Source: JACRBE01 sp964429005 (GTDB taxonomy: Bacteria > Chlamydiota > Chlamydiia > Chlamydiales > JACRBE01). From it: 64,000 bases of DNA. The stretch lies in contig CAYSAJ010000001.1 of assembly GCA_964429005.1 (NCBI GenBank), forward strand, positions 100,307 to 164,306, given 5' to 3'. Below the pieces are notes generated by a model, which was not told the DNA's origin, searched no databases, and worked only from the letters and a program-made list of their open reading frames with translations. Below are positions 49,776 through 59,022 of the stretch, piece after piece (the stretch's first letter is position 1; each line of letters starts with the position of its first letter). The position numbers were made by a program, and so were the translations under genes.

Positions 49776-51830
49776 ATGGACAACAGAAATCCTCTTAGAG
49801 AACAAGCTGAAGATCATTTATCTTCTTTTGATTCATTTGGATTTTCAAATGACTTCATGCTCAAGCCGATTTCTGAAAAAGAGGATGTCATTCGTCATTC
49901 AGACTTGTTTCAAAAACAAGGAGAAAAGCTTCTCTTAGACGGAGATCATCTTGCACTGCGTTATTTTGATATTGCTTTAGATTTAGACCCCACCAACCCT
50001 CACCTTCTCTACGAGCAAGGGATGGCTCTTCTTGAATCAGGCTCTGAAAAAGGAAGAGAGAGACATCTTTTCCTCGCTTGCCAGCGCTTTAAAAAAGCGA
50101 CACGCATCGATCCTAACCATGTAGATTCATGGTTTGTTTGGGGACAAACTCTTTTTCAACTCGGAACGATATATAATAAAGTTCATTTTTTCTTAGATGC
50201 AAAATCAAAACTAGATAAGGCAGTTCAGCTGATTTCACGTGCAGAACATGATCTCAGCGGGGATATATATTGGCTTCTTGGCTGCGCAACTCTTGAAATA
50301 GCTTCCCACTCACAGGAAGTATCTGACATCAATATCGCTTTGGACTCTTTTTCTCACGCAGTAGAAAAAAACCCCTCACTTCCTTCTTCATTTTGGGTAG
50401 ACTTTGGACAAGCCTATGAAAGGCTAGGGCTCCAAATCAACGACGGCCGCCTTATTTCTAAGTCTGTCGATTGCTACAAAAAAGCAGTCTCTTTGGATGG
50501 TGAAAATGCTCGCAACTGGTACCTTCTTGGGAAAGCCCTTCAAGAGTTTTACTATTTTTCGCAAGACGAAGATCATTTTTCTCAATCTTCAGAGTGTTTC
50601 TCCACATCAGCGCAGCTCAATCCTGATCAATTTGAAGTATGGAATAGCTGGGCGAAGAGCCTTTTTGATTCCGGGAAAAAGAACCAAGATCCTAAAAAGC
50701 TTTTTTCCTGCATCGAGAAACTCCACAGGGCAAATACTCTAAGTCCAAAAAATTCTCAAATCATCTCTCTTTGGTCTGAGGCTTTAGCAACTGCGGGTCT
50801 GATTGTAGATCGTCTCGATCTCATTCAAGATGCGGAAAATAAAATTTTAGAAATCATTGACATTCCTGGCATAGGACCTGAAGCTTGGTATGCGTTTGGA
50901 ATGTGCTTTTTTACATACGGCCAATACTATCAATCTGCTGAGCATTACTCCCTAGCGATTGAAAAGTTCCAACAAGGTCTATCGCTAGATCGTACTTACC
51001 ACTCTCTTTGGTATGCTTTAGGACTTTGCTATACTCAGATTGCAGAACTTGAAAATGATGCAGAAAGCCTTAGACTGGGCTCCAAATTTTTTGTGAGAGC
51101 TCTTCATCTTTCATCAAAAAGTCACTATCATTTTGAATATGGGCTTGCCTTATCAAAACTGGGCGCTTATCTTGAGGATATGCCATCACTCGAACTTGCT
51201 ATTTATCACTTTGAACAAGCTCTAGCCCTCCACAAGCAAGCTTCCTATCTTCCAGCTCCATGGCTCTATCAGTATGCGGTTGCTTTAGATCTTCTTGCTG
51301 ACCTCAAAGAAAATGCGGACTACTACACAAAAGCGATTGAAGTTCTGCATCATGTTCTTGTAATAGACCCTGAATATCCTCACGTTCATTATAGACTCGG
51401 GCTTTGTTATTCTCACTACGCTGAGCTCATCGAGGATATAGATCTTTTTATGAGAGCTACCCATCATTTCAAACTAGCTTATCGCAAGGATGATGAAAAT
51501 GAAGATATTCTTCTTGATTGGTCTTTAGCTCTTGTTAACCTCTCTCAGCTTTACGATCCCTCATTAGAAAGAAGTCAAATTCTCAAAGAGGCTGAGTATA
51601 AAATGATCCAAGCTGTAAAACAGGGCAATGTCCATGCATATTATCATTTATCATGCCTTTACTCCCTCAGCAGCGATCTCTCACGTTCTATGTTTTTCTT
51701 AGGAAAAGCTAAAGAATTCGACGGCCTTCCTTCTATTGATGAAATGCTGCACGATATCTGGCTAGAAAACCTGCGAAACACAAGTGCTTTTCACGAGTTT
51801 ATCAGCCAAATTGAAAACTCAAATTCCTAA
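49776..51830 (+). CDS. TPR-repeat protein
   Basis: 684 residues from the ATG at 49776 (AGGAAA ribosome binding site); an earlier in-frame ATG at 49737 is possible but its spacing is poor. The protein is a long array of tetratricopeptide-like helix pairs (YFDIALDLDPTNPHLLYEQG, WFVWGQTLFQLG, AVSLDGENARNWYLLGKAL, ALGLCYTQIAELENDAESL), about a dozen units, with no signal peptide or membrane helix. Such proteins act as scaffolds or chaperones; several chlamydial T3SS factors are TPR proteins, but this one cannot be assigned. It precedes yidC-dnaA and ends in a strong terminator. Confidence 0.85.
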   Translation: MDNRNPLREQAEDHLSSFDSFGFSNDFMLKPISEKEDVIRHSDLFQKQGEKLLLDGDHLALRYFDIALDLDPTNPHLLYEQGMALLESGSEKGRERHLFLACQRFKKATRIDPNHVDSWFVWGQTLFQLGTIYNKVHFFLDAKSKLDKAVQLISRAEHDLSGDIYWLLGCATLEIASHSQEVSDINIALDSFSHAVEKNPSLPSSFWVDFGQAYERLGLQINDGRLISKSVDCYKKAVSLDGENARNWYLLGKALQEFYYFSQDEDHFSQSSECFSTSAQLNPDQFEVWNSWAKSLFDSGKKNQDPKKLFSCIEKLHRANTLSPKNSQIISLWSEALATAGLIVDRLDLIQDAENKILEIIDIPGIGPEAWYAFGMCFFTYGQYYQSAEHYSLAIEKFQQGLSLDRTYHSLWYALGLCYTQIAELENDAESLRLGSKFFVRALHLSSKSHYHFEYGLALSKLGAYLEDMPSLELAIYHFEQALALHKQASYLPAPWLYQYAVALDLLADLKENADYYTKAIEVLHHVLVIDPEYPHVHYRLGLCYSHYAELIEDIDLFMRATHHFKLAYRKDDENEDILLDWSLALVNLSQLYDPSLERSQILKEAEYKMIQAVKQGNVHAYYHLSCLYSLSSDLSRSMFFLGKAKEFDGLPSIDEMLHDIWLENLRNTSAFHEFISQIENSNS

Positions 51831-51848
51831 AAAAACAGGAATTTGAGT
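51817..51848 (+). terminator. Intrinsic terminator of TPR gene
   Basis: Perfect 12-base stem (ACTCAAATTCCT / AGGAATTTGAGT) with 8-base A-rich loop, then TCTCATTTTTAT. The left arm includes the last codons and the start of the stop codon. Confidence 0.75.
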
Positions 51849-52004
51849 CTCATTTTTATCTTTGTTAAAAAGAATCCCAGTCCTTACACTCCTAGACATA
51901 AACAGTTTGAGATAGCTTTCCACAAAGTTTTGAACAAGCCTCATTTCCCTATTCGTTAAATATGAATTTTGATACCATCTGCTATTTTTAGAAGGGTTTT
52001 TATT

Positions 52005-54368
52005 ATGAATAAAAGGTCGATCATCTCAGTCTTCATTCTCACTTTAGTGCTATTTGGAATCAATCAATGGTTTGATACAAGAAATAGAGCTAACATCATA
52101 CCTAAAGCCAAAACTGAAAGTGTTATTACTAAAGAAGAGTCTCTGCCTCCTGTAAAAGCAGCTTCGTTATCTTCTTTGCCTATAGCAACACTCTACAGCG
52201 ATTCAGATGCTATGCAGTCGTATGCTAGAGCCATCTTTTTTGACGACACTTACTTTATTGAAAAAGATGAGCATGATTCTCCAGAGATTCTATATGTAAA
52301 AAAGGGATCAGGGATGGTTTCAATTCATCTCTTGCCTCATGATAGCAATCATACCTTCTCGATTTATGTCGTTAATCCCGACCAAGAAATCACATCTACA
52401 ACGATTTCCCCGATTGGATCCTCAGAAGTTCAGATTGTGAACCTCTCTGAAAAGCAACCTCGTGTTTTTCCTGCGCGCTACGTCGTCGATAAAATTGTCT
52501 TCTCCTCAGAGCAGACAGAGTCAGGTCTCGTCCTTTATGCCACCAACGGACAATTTGTTCCTGTGGGCTTCTATTTTGCCGATAAAGCTCAGTACACTCC
52601 TTTCTACGATATTTCTCAGTTAAGCTCTCGCATGGCATACAAGCTGTTTGATCAACCAGTTACTGCTCCTGAAACGTTTTACGTCCTTGAAAACGAATAT
52701 ATACAACTCGTTTTTTCAAATCTTGGAGGAGCGATTGCTGAAATCAACCTTCCTTTTTCCAATACGACGAATAAAGTGAGCGTCGTCAGACCTATTGAAA
52801 TCGACCAAATGATCCAAAAGAACTCTCCCTTTAACGCCTACTTTCCAGCACGTGATTATTGGAGCGTTAAAGGCAGTGCAAAACCCGCCGTTCAAAAACC
52901 TACTTTAGGAGGATATTACCCCCTCCTTCGCCGCTCTGTTAAAGACAAAGACGGGAAAGTGCTTGTCAGAGTTCGCCCTTCCTATTACGCTTTTGCTCTT
53001 CTCGGTGAAGAAAATCAGGAAGAAGGAGCTTATAAAATGGTTTCTTTCACAAAAGATTCTATCACGTTTGAAAAGCAAACTTCTCAAGGTCTTGTTCGAA
53101 AAAAATATACTCTAAAAGACCAGCCTCTCTCCCCTTACTCTTTTACAGTTCAAATTCAATCAGAATCTCCCCTCACTAGCAAATGGCTATCGAGCGGGGT
53201 GCCTGAGGCTGAGCTGATTTCTGGATCTTTCTCCCCTTCTTTGAAATACCTCTACCACAAAAATGGTCGAGTGTTCTCAGAAGATGTATCTACACCAAAA
53301 TCAGTAAGCTATCTAACCTCTGTTGATGCAAACTGGGTCAGTAATGGAAACGGCTTTTTCGGTTGCATCATCGATGCTGACAAGCCTTCTCAAATTGATG
53401 GATTTAAAGCGATCAAGATCCCTGGGGACCTTGTTCCATCTCGCCTGGTGATTTTAGATAAGAACATGAGCAATAAAGCCCTGAATACCTATCCAGGCTA
53501 TCAGCTAGCTCTTCCCCTTGCAGAGGCCTCAAACTACACATTTAACGTCTTCTCCGGGCCTTATCAATACAACATTTTGCAAACTGTTGATGAAATCGCT
53601 ACATCAGCCCCTCAAGGTGTTGATCCAAGTTATTCAAATGCCACTTCAAACAATGGATGGTTTTCATTCATCTCTGTCCCCTTCTCAAACTTTCTCTCTG
53701 TTATTCTTCGCTTTTGCTACAGCATTACCCATTCATGGGGTCTCTCGATCATTCTTTTGACGATTGCTCTAAGAATTATGCTCTACCCGCTTAACGCTTG
53801 GTCGATACGCTCTACTCTCAAAATGCAAGAGCTATCTCCAAAAATTACAGCTTTGCAAGAAAGATTTAAAAAAGATCCCAAGAAGCTCCAACTTGAGATG
53901 GTTAAAATCTATAAAGAAAACAAGGTAAATCCCTTTTCAGGATGCTTCCCGATCTTTATTCAAATGCCCTTCCTCTTTGGTATGTTTGATCTTCTTAAAT
54001 CAACTTTTGAGCTGAGAGGTGCAGGCTTTATTCCCGGCTGGATTGATAACCTAACTGCCCCTGATGTTCTCTTTACTTTTGGCTTTAACATCCCATTCCT
54101 TGGTAATCAGTTCCATTTGCTTCCTATCTTTTTAGGACTAGTGATGTTCCTGCAACAGAAAGTTTCTGCAACAAAAGCAAAAACGACAGATCTGAGCGAA
54201 CAACAAAAGCAACAGCAAATGATGGGAAATGTAATGACGATTGTCTTTACTGTAATCTTTTACAATATGCCTTCAGGCTTAAACATCTACTTTTTGTCCT
54301 CCACACTTCTTAGCATCTTGCAACAGTGGTGGATGACGAAAAAAATGCAACCAAAAAAGGCAAAGTAA
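52005..54368 (+). CDS. yidC: Membrane protein insertase YidC
   Basis: 787 residues from the ATG at 52005 (MNKRSIISVFILTLVLFG), preceded by AAGGG; the earlier start at 51969 is not typical. N-terminal helix, a very large periplasmic domain (about 25-560, beta-sandwich), then the conserved insertase core with five helices (SHSWGLSIILLTIALRIMLYPL at about 580; NPFSGCFPIFIQMPFLFGMF at about 645). Inserts membrane proteins with or without SecYEG. The larger-than-usual periplasmic part is common in chlamydiae. dnaA follows after 3 bases, as in C. trachomatis CT251-CT250. Confidence 0.96.
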   Translation: MNKRSIISVFILTLVLFGINQWFDTRNRANIIPKAKTESVITKEESLPPVKAASLSSLPIATLYSDSDAMQSYARAIFFDDTYFIEKDEHDSPEILYVKKGSGMVSIHLLPHDSNHTFSIYVVNPDQEITSTTISPIGSSEVQIVNLSEKQPRVFPARYVVDKIVFSSEQTESGLVLYATNGQFVPVGFYFADKAQYTPFYDISQLSSRMAYKLFDQPVTAPETFYVLENEYIQLVFSNLGGAIAEINLPFSNTTNKVSVVRPIEIDQMIQKNSPFNAYFPARDYWSVKGSAKPAVQKPTLGGYYPLLRRSVKDKDGKVLVRVRPSYYAFALLGEENQEEGAYKMVSFTKDSITFEKQTSQGLVRKKYTLKDQPLSPYSFTVQIQSESPLTSKWLSSGVPEAELISGSFSPSLKYLYHKNGRVFSEDVSTPKSVSYLTSVDANWVSNGNGFFGCIIDADKPSQIDGFKAIKIPGDLVPSRLVILDKNMSNKALNTYPGYQLALPLAEASNYTFNVFSGPYQYNILQTVDEIATSAPQGVDPSYSNATSNNGWFSFISVPFSNFLSVILRFCYSITHSWGLSIILLTIALRIMLYPLNAWSIRSTLKMQELSPKITALQERFKKDPKKLQLEMVKIYKENKVNPFSGCFPIFIQMPFLFGMFDLLKSTFELRGAGFIPGWIDNLTAPDVLFTFGFNIPFLGNQFHLLPIFLGLVMFLQQKVSATKAKTTDLSEQQKQQQMMGNVMTIVFTVIFYNMPSGLNIYFLSSTLLSILQQWWMTKKMQPKKAK

Positions 54369-54371
54369 ATC

Positions 54372-55724
54372 ATGCAAGTTTGGAATTGTTTTTTAGACAA
54401 CCTGGAAAAACAATTTGGGAAAGAAACTGTCGGACGATGGCTTCGCCCCCTTGTCGTCACACGTTTTGATGCAGCGAATATCTTTCTTCAAGCCAAAGAC
54501 TCCTTTCAGGTGATGTGGTTTGATGAACATATTCGCCCCTTTCTCAAGAAAACGCTCGTAAACAACAACGGCAGACCGATAAAGGTTCATTTAAGTGTTG
54601 GCGCTTCTTTTCCCCAAGAAAAAGCTTCTGCTCAGCCCCAAGAGTTTGCAGAAAAAGCAATCAAGTATGACTCTGACGAGCTTTTTTCTTACTGCACCTT
54701 TGAACAATTTGTCCCTTCAGAAGAGAACCTTGTCCCCTTTAGAGTGCTAGAACATACTTTAGCCGTCCACACCCAAAAAGATGCTGAAGCTCTTCTTTAC
54801 AACCCCATTTATCTCTACGGTCCTTCAGGCGTCGGTAAAACCCATTTATTAATGGCTTTAACAAAAGCTCTTTTACATAAAGGGATCAAAGCCTTTTATG
54901 TGAATGCACAGACTTTCACAGATCATGTCGTATCTGCAATACGACGGGGAGATATGCACTCATTTAGAGACACCTATCGCAACCTCGATGTACTGCTCAT
55001 AGATGACATTGAAATATTAGCTCGTAAAAATGCGACCCAAGAAGAATTTTTTCATACCTTCAATACTTTGCATATAGCAAGTAAACAAATTATTCTTTCA
55101 GGACATGCATCGCCGAATTTCTTAGAAGGGATTGAAGAGAGGCTTATTTCTCGTTTTGAATGGGGTATTTCTCTTCCCCTTCAGAAAGTTACCTCTCATC
55201 AAGACTTACTGTTAGGTCTTCAAAAAAGAGCTGCTTTTTATGAAGTCAAACTTGAAAGAAGCCTTCAAGAATATCTTGTCACATTCTTTAAAGACCTGAA
55301 AGTCTTACTCAAAACACTCGATGCGATCATGGTTCATTTGCAAATTAATCCGTCTCAAAAGAGTGATCTTCTTTCTTTAAACCACCTCAAAGATTTCGTC
55401 GATGAACTTAAAGCAAAAGAGATGACCCAAAAGATCACCCCTGAAAAAATCATACAGCTTGTTGCTGACCTCTTTGACATCAAAATGGAAGACATTGTAG
55501 GAAAGTCCCAAAGCAGGGATTGCGCCCTTCCTCGGCAGATTGCGATGTATTTACTTCGCTCTGAGCTCAAGATGCCCTACATGAAAATAGGGTCTGTCTT
55601 TTCTAGGGATCACTCGACCGTCATGACGAGTATCAAAGCGATCTCATCGAGTCTTGAGGAAAAAGACAAACAGATCTCTTTTTATCTCCAAGACATCCAA
55701 AGAAAGCTTTTATCCTGCGGCTAG
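54372..55724 (+). CDS. dnaA: Replication initiator DnaA
   Basis: 450 residues. Domain I at the N-terminus (MQVWNCFLDNLEKQFGKETVGRWLRPL), AAA+ domain with Walker A YGPSGVGKTHLLMAL (about 155) and Walker B LLIDDIEIL (about 213), and DNA-binding domain IV with the signature RDHSTVMTSIKAI (about 414). Chlamydiae usually have two dnaA genes; by its yidC neighbour this corresponds to the dnaA1 position. Ribosome binding site AAGG overlaps the yidC end, so the two are cotranscribed. Confidence 0.95.
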   Translation: MQVWNCFLDNLEKQFGKETVGRWLRPLVVTRFDAANIFLQAKDSFQVMWFDEHIRPFLKKTLVNNNGRPIKVHLSVGASFPQEKASAQPQEFAEKAIKYDSDELFSYCTFEQFVPSEENLVPFRVLEHTLAVHTQKDAEALLYNPIYLYGPSGVGKTHLLMALTKALLHKGIKAFYVNAQTFTDHVVSAIRRGDMHSFRDTYRNLDVLLIDDIEILARKNATQEEFFHTFNTLHIASKQIILSGHASPNFLEGIEERLISRFEWGISLPLQKVTSHQDLLLGLQKRAAFYEVKLERSLQEYLVTFFKDLKVLLKTLDAIMVHLQINPSQKSDLLSLNHLKDFVDELKAKEMTQKITPEKIIQLVADLFDIKMEDIVGKSQSRDCALPRQIAMYLLRSELKMPYMKIGSVFSRDHSTVMTSIKAISSSLEEKDKQISFYLQDIQRKLLSCG

Positions 55725-55798
55725 AGAGCCTTACCATTCCAACGAAAAAAGCATTCCTAAATACTCACAGATCTAGCTCCCGCTAAAAGCCCTCTCTT

Positions 55799-55837
55799 CT
55801 ATTTAAGAAGCTATTCTATAACAACACTCTTAAATAG
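55799..55837. repeat. Inverted repeat downstream of dnaA
   Basis: CTATTTAAGA (55799-55808) and TCTTAAATAG (55828-55837), perfect 10-base arms 19 bases apart, in a 224-base AT-rich gap. No U-run follows; I see no cluster of DnaA boxes here. Confidence 0.5.
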
Positions 55838-55948
55838 CTAAATTTCAACAACTAAAAGTAATTAAAATAAAAATTATACTAATTTAATAAAAAAATTGTT
55901 ATAATGTTTATTATAATAATAATATTTTAACAAAAAAAAGAGAATCAA

Positions 55949-56614
55949 ATGATAAATCCTGCCATGCCAAACATAGGTTTTCACCCTCTTCCTCCTCTCA
56001 CTCAGGTGGAAAGAAGCTATTTTTCAGAGAGGTCTATTGCCCAGGGAGCTCTCCAGACGACAAATTCCATACAAGCTATGGCTGCATTTCTTCCTTATTC
56101 TATTCTAGCCTCACTTTTTCTCGCCTTCTCTATAGTTTTTGGCATAGCTGGAGGGACAATCCGCGCAATGGCTCAAGACGTAGGAGCGAGACTTTCAGGA
56201 GCTCCTGCCACCTACACGACAGACTTCTTCAAATTTACACGATCTTGTGTTCATAGGTACCTAGAAATGAGAGCTGTGCAGACGGAAAAAAGAGCTCAAA
56301 TCGCAAGAGTCTGGAATGATTTTACCGAAAATCCTACTCCAAACAGTCTTATGACCCTAATCAATAGCTACCAAGCAAGGGATATTAATCCTGAGCTAGT
56401 TGAAGCCGTTGTACCCGCAATCATAGCTAACTATGCTGAATATATAAGGCTATCTACTGATTGGCTTAACACCCCCGACCGTTACAACCTCCAAAAGGAA
56501 ATAAAAGGACAAGCTGCCGCTAGGGCTCTAGACACCCTCCAACACAATACACAGGTTTTGATATCACTATTAGACCCAGCCCTTGTAGGATTTTTTGAAT
56601 TTAGCTACGAATAG
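55949..56614 (+). CDS. Membrane protein, paralogue pair member A (221 aa)
   Basis: 221 residues, unknown family. A hydrophobic stretch at about 48-76 (FLPYSILASLFLAFSIVFGI) is followed by a helical soluble domain that begins FKFTRSCVHRYLEMRA and contains WNDFTENPTPNSLMTLINSY (about 128-147). The next gene has the same arrangement (FTRSCVQSYGNLQA, FQKFLKNPTQKSLEDFINAH), so the two are paralogues. Both lie beside the T3SS chaperone gene slc1, which hints at but does not prove type III export. The leader has TTATAAT / ATTATAA arms near 55900. Confidence 0.6.
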   Translation: MINPAMPNIGFHPLPPLTQVERSYFSERSIAQGALQTTNSIQAMAAFLPYSILASLFLAFSIVFGIAGGTIRAMAQDVGARLSGAPATYTTDFFKFTRSCVHRYLEMRAVQTEKRAQIARVWNDFTENPTPNSLMTLINSYQARDINPELVEAVVPAIIANYAEYIRLSTDWLNTPDRYNLQKEIKGQAAARALDTLQHNTQVLISLLDPALVGFFEFSYE

Positions 56615-56791
56615 CATAGCTTCATTCTTCTGGAGGCCCTAAAGTCTTCAGTTCCATATCTTTCCATACAACTGAGCATATCCCTTAAGGTTGAGCGACA
56701 TCCTGGATAATATCTATCTTTCTGATTTTCAATATTTTGCAAATAAAGTAAATTGTAAAATCAAATAGTATAAATTTATTTTTAAAATTAC

Positions 56792-56820
56792 TTTAAAATA
56801 ATTTTTACTACTGTTATAAT
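56792..56820 (+). promoter_or_regulatory. Promoter of paralogue B
   Basis: TTTAAA, 17-base spacer, TATAAT, 37 bases before the ATG at 56858, which has a GGAG ribosome binding site. Confidence 0.5.
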
Positions 56821-56857
56821 ATTAAACATAAAAACAAAAAAAATATGGAGTTATAAT

Positions 56858-57499
56858 ATGGAACCAACAGCAACATTAGCAAGACCTTTAATGGCCGGAG
56901 CAGAAACTCAACAACCGACATTGTCTAGAAGAGTTGCAGAGAGTGTTTTGAATATTAATCATTTTCTTCAGAACAATCCTCTTCTTGTACCTATTGCAAT
57001 CGTACAAGCAGGTGCCTTACCCGCTTTTGCAATCACAACTTTTGCTTTAACAGTACTGTTTGATGGTTTCACCTTAGGATATTTTAAACTTACAAAACAA
57101 CTCTGCGAATTCACTCGCTCTTGCGTTCAATCTTATGGTAATCTTCAAGCAGAAATTCAAGTAAAAACCCGTATAATTACAGATGATTTCCAAAAATTTC
57201 TAAAAAATCCAACTCAAAAGAGTTTAGAGGATTTCATCAATGCCCATAAACGAGACTCTGTAATAGACAAAGCAGTATCTGATTTTGCAATAAGCTTTAT
57301 TGCAGAATATAATGCTCTAACTGAAGTCTATAGGACATATCCGCTTGACTTAAGGAGTGCACCTGAGACATGGAAAAAGGCATTAGCTGCCAGAAAGGCT
57401 GCAGAAGCAAGAATGAATGTACAAATGGAAAAAGTAAGAAGTCTATTAGACTTGAGATTTATTGAGTCTGTTTCCTTAAATTATAGACCAAGCAGCTAG
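56858..57499 (+). CDS. Membrane protein, paralogue pair member B (213 aa)
   Basis: 213 residues. Hydrophobic segment at about 45-72 (LVPIAIVQAGALPAFAITTF...), then the shared helical domain (LCEFTRSCVQSYGNLQ, then FLKNPTQKSLEDFINAH at about 121-137) and a helical C-terminus with an Ala/Lys-rich stretch. Clearly related to the preceding gene though below about 35% identity by eye. It has its own promoter and shares a bidirectional terminator with convergent slc1. Function unknown; Inc-like placement in a membrane is inferred. Confidence 0.62.
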   Translation: MEPTATLARPLMAGAETQQPTLSRRVAESVLNINHFLQNNPLLVPIAIVQAGALPAFAITTFALTVLFDGFTLGYFKLTKQLCEFTRSCVQSYGNLQAEIQVKTRIITDDFQKFLKNPTQKSLEDFINAHKRDSVIDKAVSDFAISFIAEYNALTEVYRTYPLDLRSAPETWKKALAARKAAEARMNVQMEKVRSLLDLRFIESVSLNYRPSS

Positions 57500-57525
57500 T
57501 GAATAAACAACAGAAAAAACCAATA

Positions 57526-57553
57526 AAAAAGGCCAACTTTTGTTGGCCTTTTT
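57526..57553. terminator. Bidirectional terminator between paralogue B and slc1
   Basis: Twelve-base arms AAAAAGGCCAAC / GTTGGCCTTTTT with TTTT loop, A-run before and T-run after, so it serves both convergent genes. Confidence 0.85.
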
Positions 57554-57575
57554 CTTTTTTAGCTTCTTATAGAAA

Positions 57576-58100
57576 TTAGATCTTCATGAAGTTGCCACCA
57601 GGTGTTGATGGACCTGGGCGGTTTTGCTGAGGATTGCCAGCTCCTGGGACTGTGGGGAGGATAGGACCTGTATCTTCTTTTCCTTCGCAAATGCGCTGGA
57701 CTCGGTCTCTCCATCTTTCAACACACTCTACGAAAAGAGGAGCAAATCTTCTGAGGCCTGCGGCATCAGTACCTGGACCCATTTCAAGAACGCAATGCAT
57801 TAGGATCAATTCTTCTTTAACAGCTACGCCTACGCCACCACCTGCCATCTGGCCGCCAAGCATAGAACCTTCAAGAAGTGTTTCATAAAGCTTTAAACGG
57901 ATTTTATGGTCTTTGGGGAGTCCATCGAGGATAGGAGAGTAAAGATAGAGACGATCTGAATTCGGTTCATAAGTCAAATGCAACGAAAACGTGTTATCAA
58001 TACCTAAAATACACGTGTTGTTTTCATCAAAAGCGAGCGCATCTAGCTTGAGCTCTCTGCCGAACTCTTGCAAGTTCGCTTTAGCGTTTTCATACGACAT
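57576..58100 (-). CDS. slc1: Type III secretion chaperone Slc1-like
   Basis: 174 residues, class I (CesT/SycE-like) T3SS chaperone. The sequence closely follows chlamydial Slc1 (CT043) as I recall it: MSYENAKANLQEFGRELKL, FDENNTCILGIDNTFSLHLTY, SDRLYLYSPILDGLP and LYETLLEGSMLGGQMAGGGV, then KEELILMHCVLEM. Slc1 binds early effectors such as Tarp and sorts them for export during entry. The C-terminal 40 residues are a Gly/Pro-rich, variable tail (PGAGNPQQNRPGP). AGGAGG precedes the ATG. A 12-base palindrome lies about 50 bases upstream of the start. Confidence 0.92.
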   Translation of the reverse strand: MSYENAKANLQEFGRELKLDALAFDENNTCILGIDNTFSLHLTYEPNSDRLYLYSPILDGLPKDHKIRLKLYETLLEGSMLGGQMAGGGVGVAVKEELILMHCVLEMGPGTDAAGLRRFAPLFVECVERWRDRVQRICEGKEDTGPILPTVPGAGNPQQNRPGPSTPGGNFMKI

Positions 58101-58151
58101 TCAATGTCCTCCTGAGGAATGTTTAATATCTCAATTCGCTTCCAGTCACAC

Positions 58152-58163
58152 CCCTAATTAGGG
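58152..58163. promoter_or_regulatory. Palindrome upstream of slc1
   Basis: CCCTAATTAGGG, a perfect 12-base palindrome, 52 bases before the slc1 ATG. It could be an operator; no regulator is known to me for it. Confidence 0.35.
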
Positions 58164-58259
58164 TCTAAAAGACATTCTGCAGTGCAAAATTGAGAACGAT
58201 TATTCTAACTGGTACGTACTGTAGCAAAATAAATAATAGAAATCTATTGATTTTGTTGT

Positions 58260-58288
58260 TTGCATTTGAGATTAGCTTTTGCTAAGAT
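58260..58288 (+). promoter_or_regulatory. Candidate promoter of the lipoprotein-CPBP-serpin cluster
   Basis: TTGCAT, 17-base spacer, TAAGAT, about 62 bases before the TTG start at 58351. Confidence 0.4.
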
Positions 58289-58350
58289 CCTTCAAAGCAG
58301 GTCACATGCTCTTTATCAAGAGTTTTTTCTAGAGACAAGGGGAGTTTATT

Positions 58351-59022
58351 TTGAAAGGTACAAAAAGTCAAAAAATTGGCTATTACATTACATGTTTTTC
58401 TTTTGCTGGGCTATTAACCTTAACCTCATGCTCTCAAACAAAATCCTCCCACCAAACTACATTTCATGATGATGGCAGAAAGAAGCCCACCATAGCCATA
58501 TGCCCGATTATTGATTCTTCTGAAAGTGATATTTCATGGAGTTTGAGTGAGGAATTTTCATCTGACCTCAAGAAAATTCTTGCTGATCATGATATGGTCT
58601 ATTTAGTTCCCGATCAAGACACAGTCATCCCACCCGTCAATCCCCACCACCTCTTCTTTGAACAGAACTGGTCTTCAAAAGCAAAATATCCTTTTGAATT
58701 TGCTTGCGTTATAGAGATCGTTGAACATGAGTTTACAGCAAGGGATACCACTAAGCCCGGGAAAATTGCTTCTCAAGATCTCGATATCACCTTCCGAATT
58801 AAAGTCCTTGATCTCTCTGGCAAAGAGCCCAGCGTTGTTTTGCAAGAGTTCATCCACCAAAGAAATTTCATCCCATGGGGACTTACTTTTATCAATTATG
58901 AGAAGATGAAATGGAATAATGTGGGTTTTTCCCTAACTCCTGTAGGAGCAGCCCATAAGAAAATAATTAAAGCGGTGGCACAGCGCGTGGAAGACTATAT
59001 TCTCATCCACAAACAACTATGA
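58351..59022 (+). CDS. Lipoprotein, unknown function
   Basis: 223 residues starting at a TTG chosen because AAGGGGAG sits just upstream. A lipobox LTLTSC puts the lipidated Cys at about 27, after a hydrophobic signal peptide. The mature domain (PTIAICPIIDSSESDISWSL..., DLDITFRIKVLDLSGKEPSVVL) is mixed alpha/beta and has a CsgG/LpoB-like feel at its start, but the family is not certain. Its place just before the CPBP gene (4-base overlap) matches CT253 of C. trachomatis as I recall it. Confidence 0.72.
   Translation: MKGTKSQKIGYYITCFSFAGLLTLTSCSQTKSSHQTTFHDDGRKKPTIAICPIIDSSESDISWSLSEEFSSDLKKILADHDMVYLVPDQDTVIPPVNPHHLFFEQNWSSKAKYPFEFACVIEIVEHEFTARDTTKPGKIASQDLDITFRIKVLDLSGKEPSVVLQEFIHQRNFIPWGLTFINYEKMKWNNVGFSLTPVGAAHKKIIKAVAQRVEDYILIHKQL

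Noticed and set aside
55725..55948. Possible replication origin next to dnaA
   Set aside because: AT-rich with an inverted repeat, but I found no cluster of TTATCCACA-like boxes; GC-skew analysis would be needed.
58260..58469. 69-codon frame before the lipoprotein
   Set aside because: Overlaps the promoter and lipobox region of the 58351 gene in another frame; no ribosome binding site.
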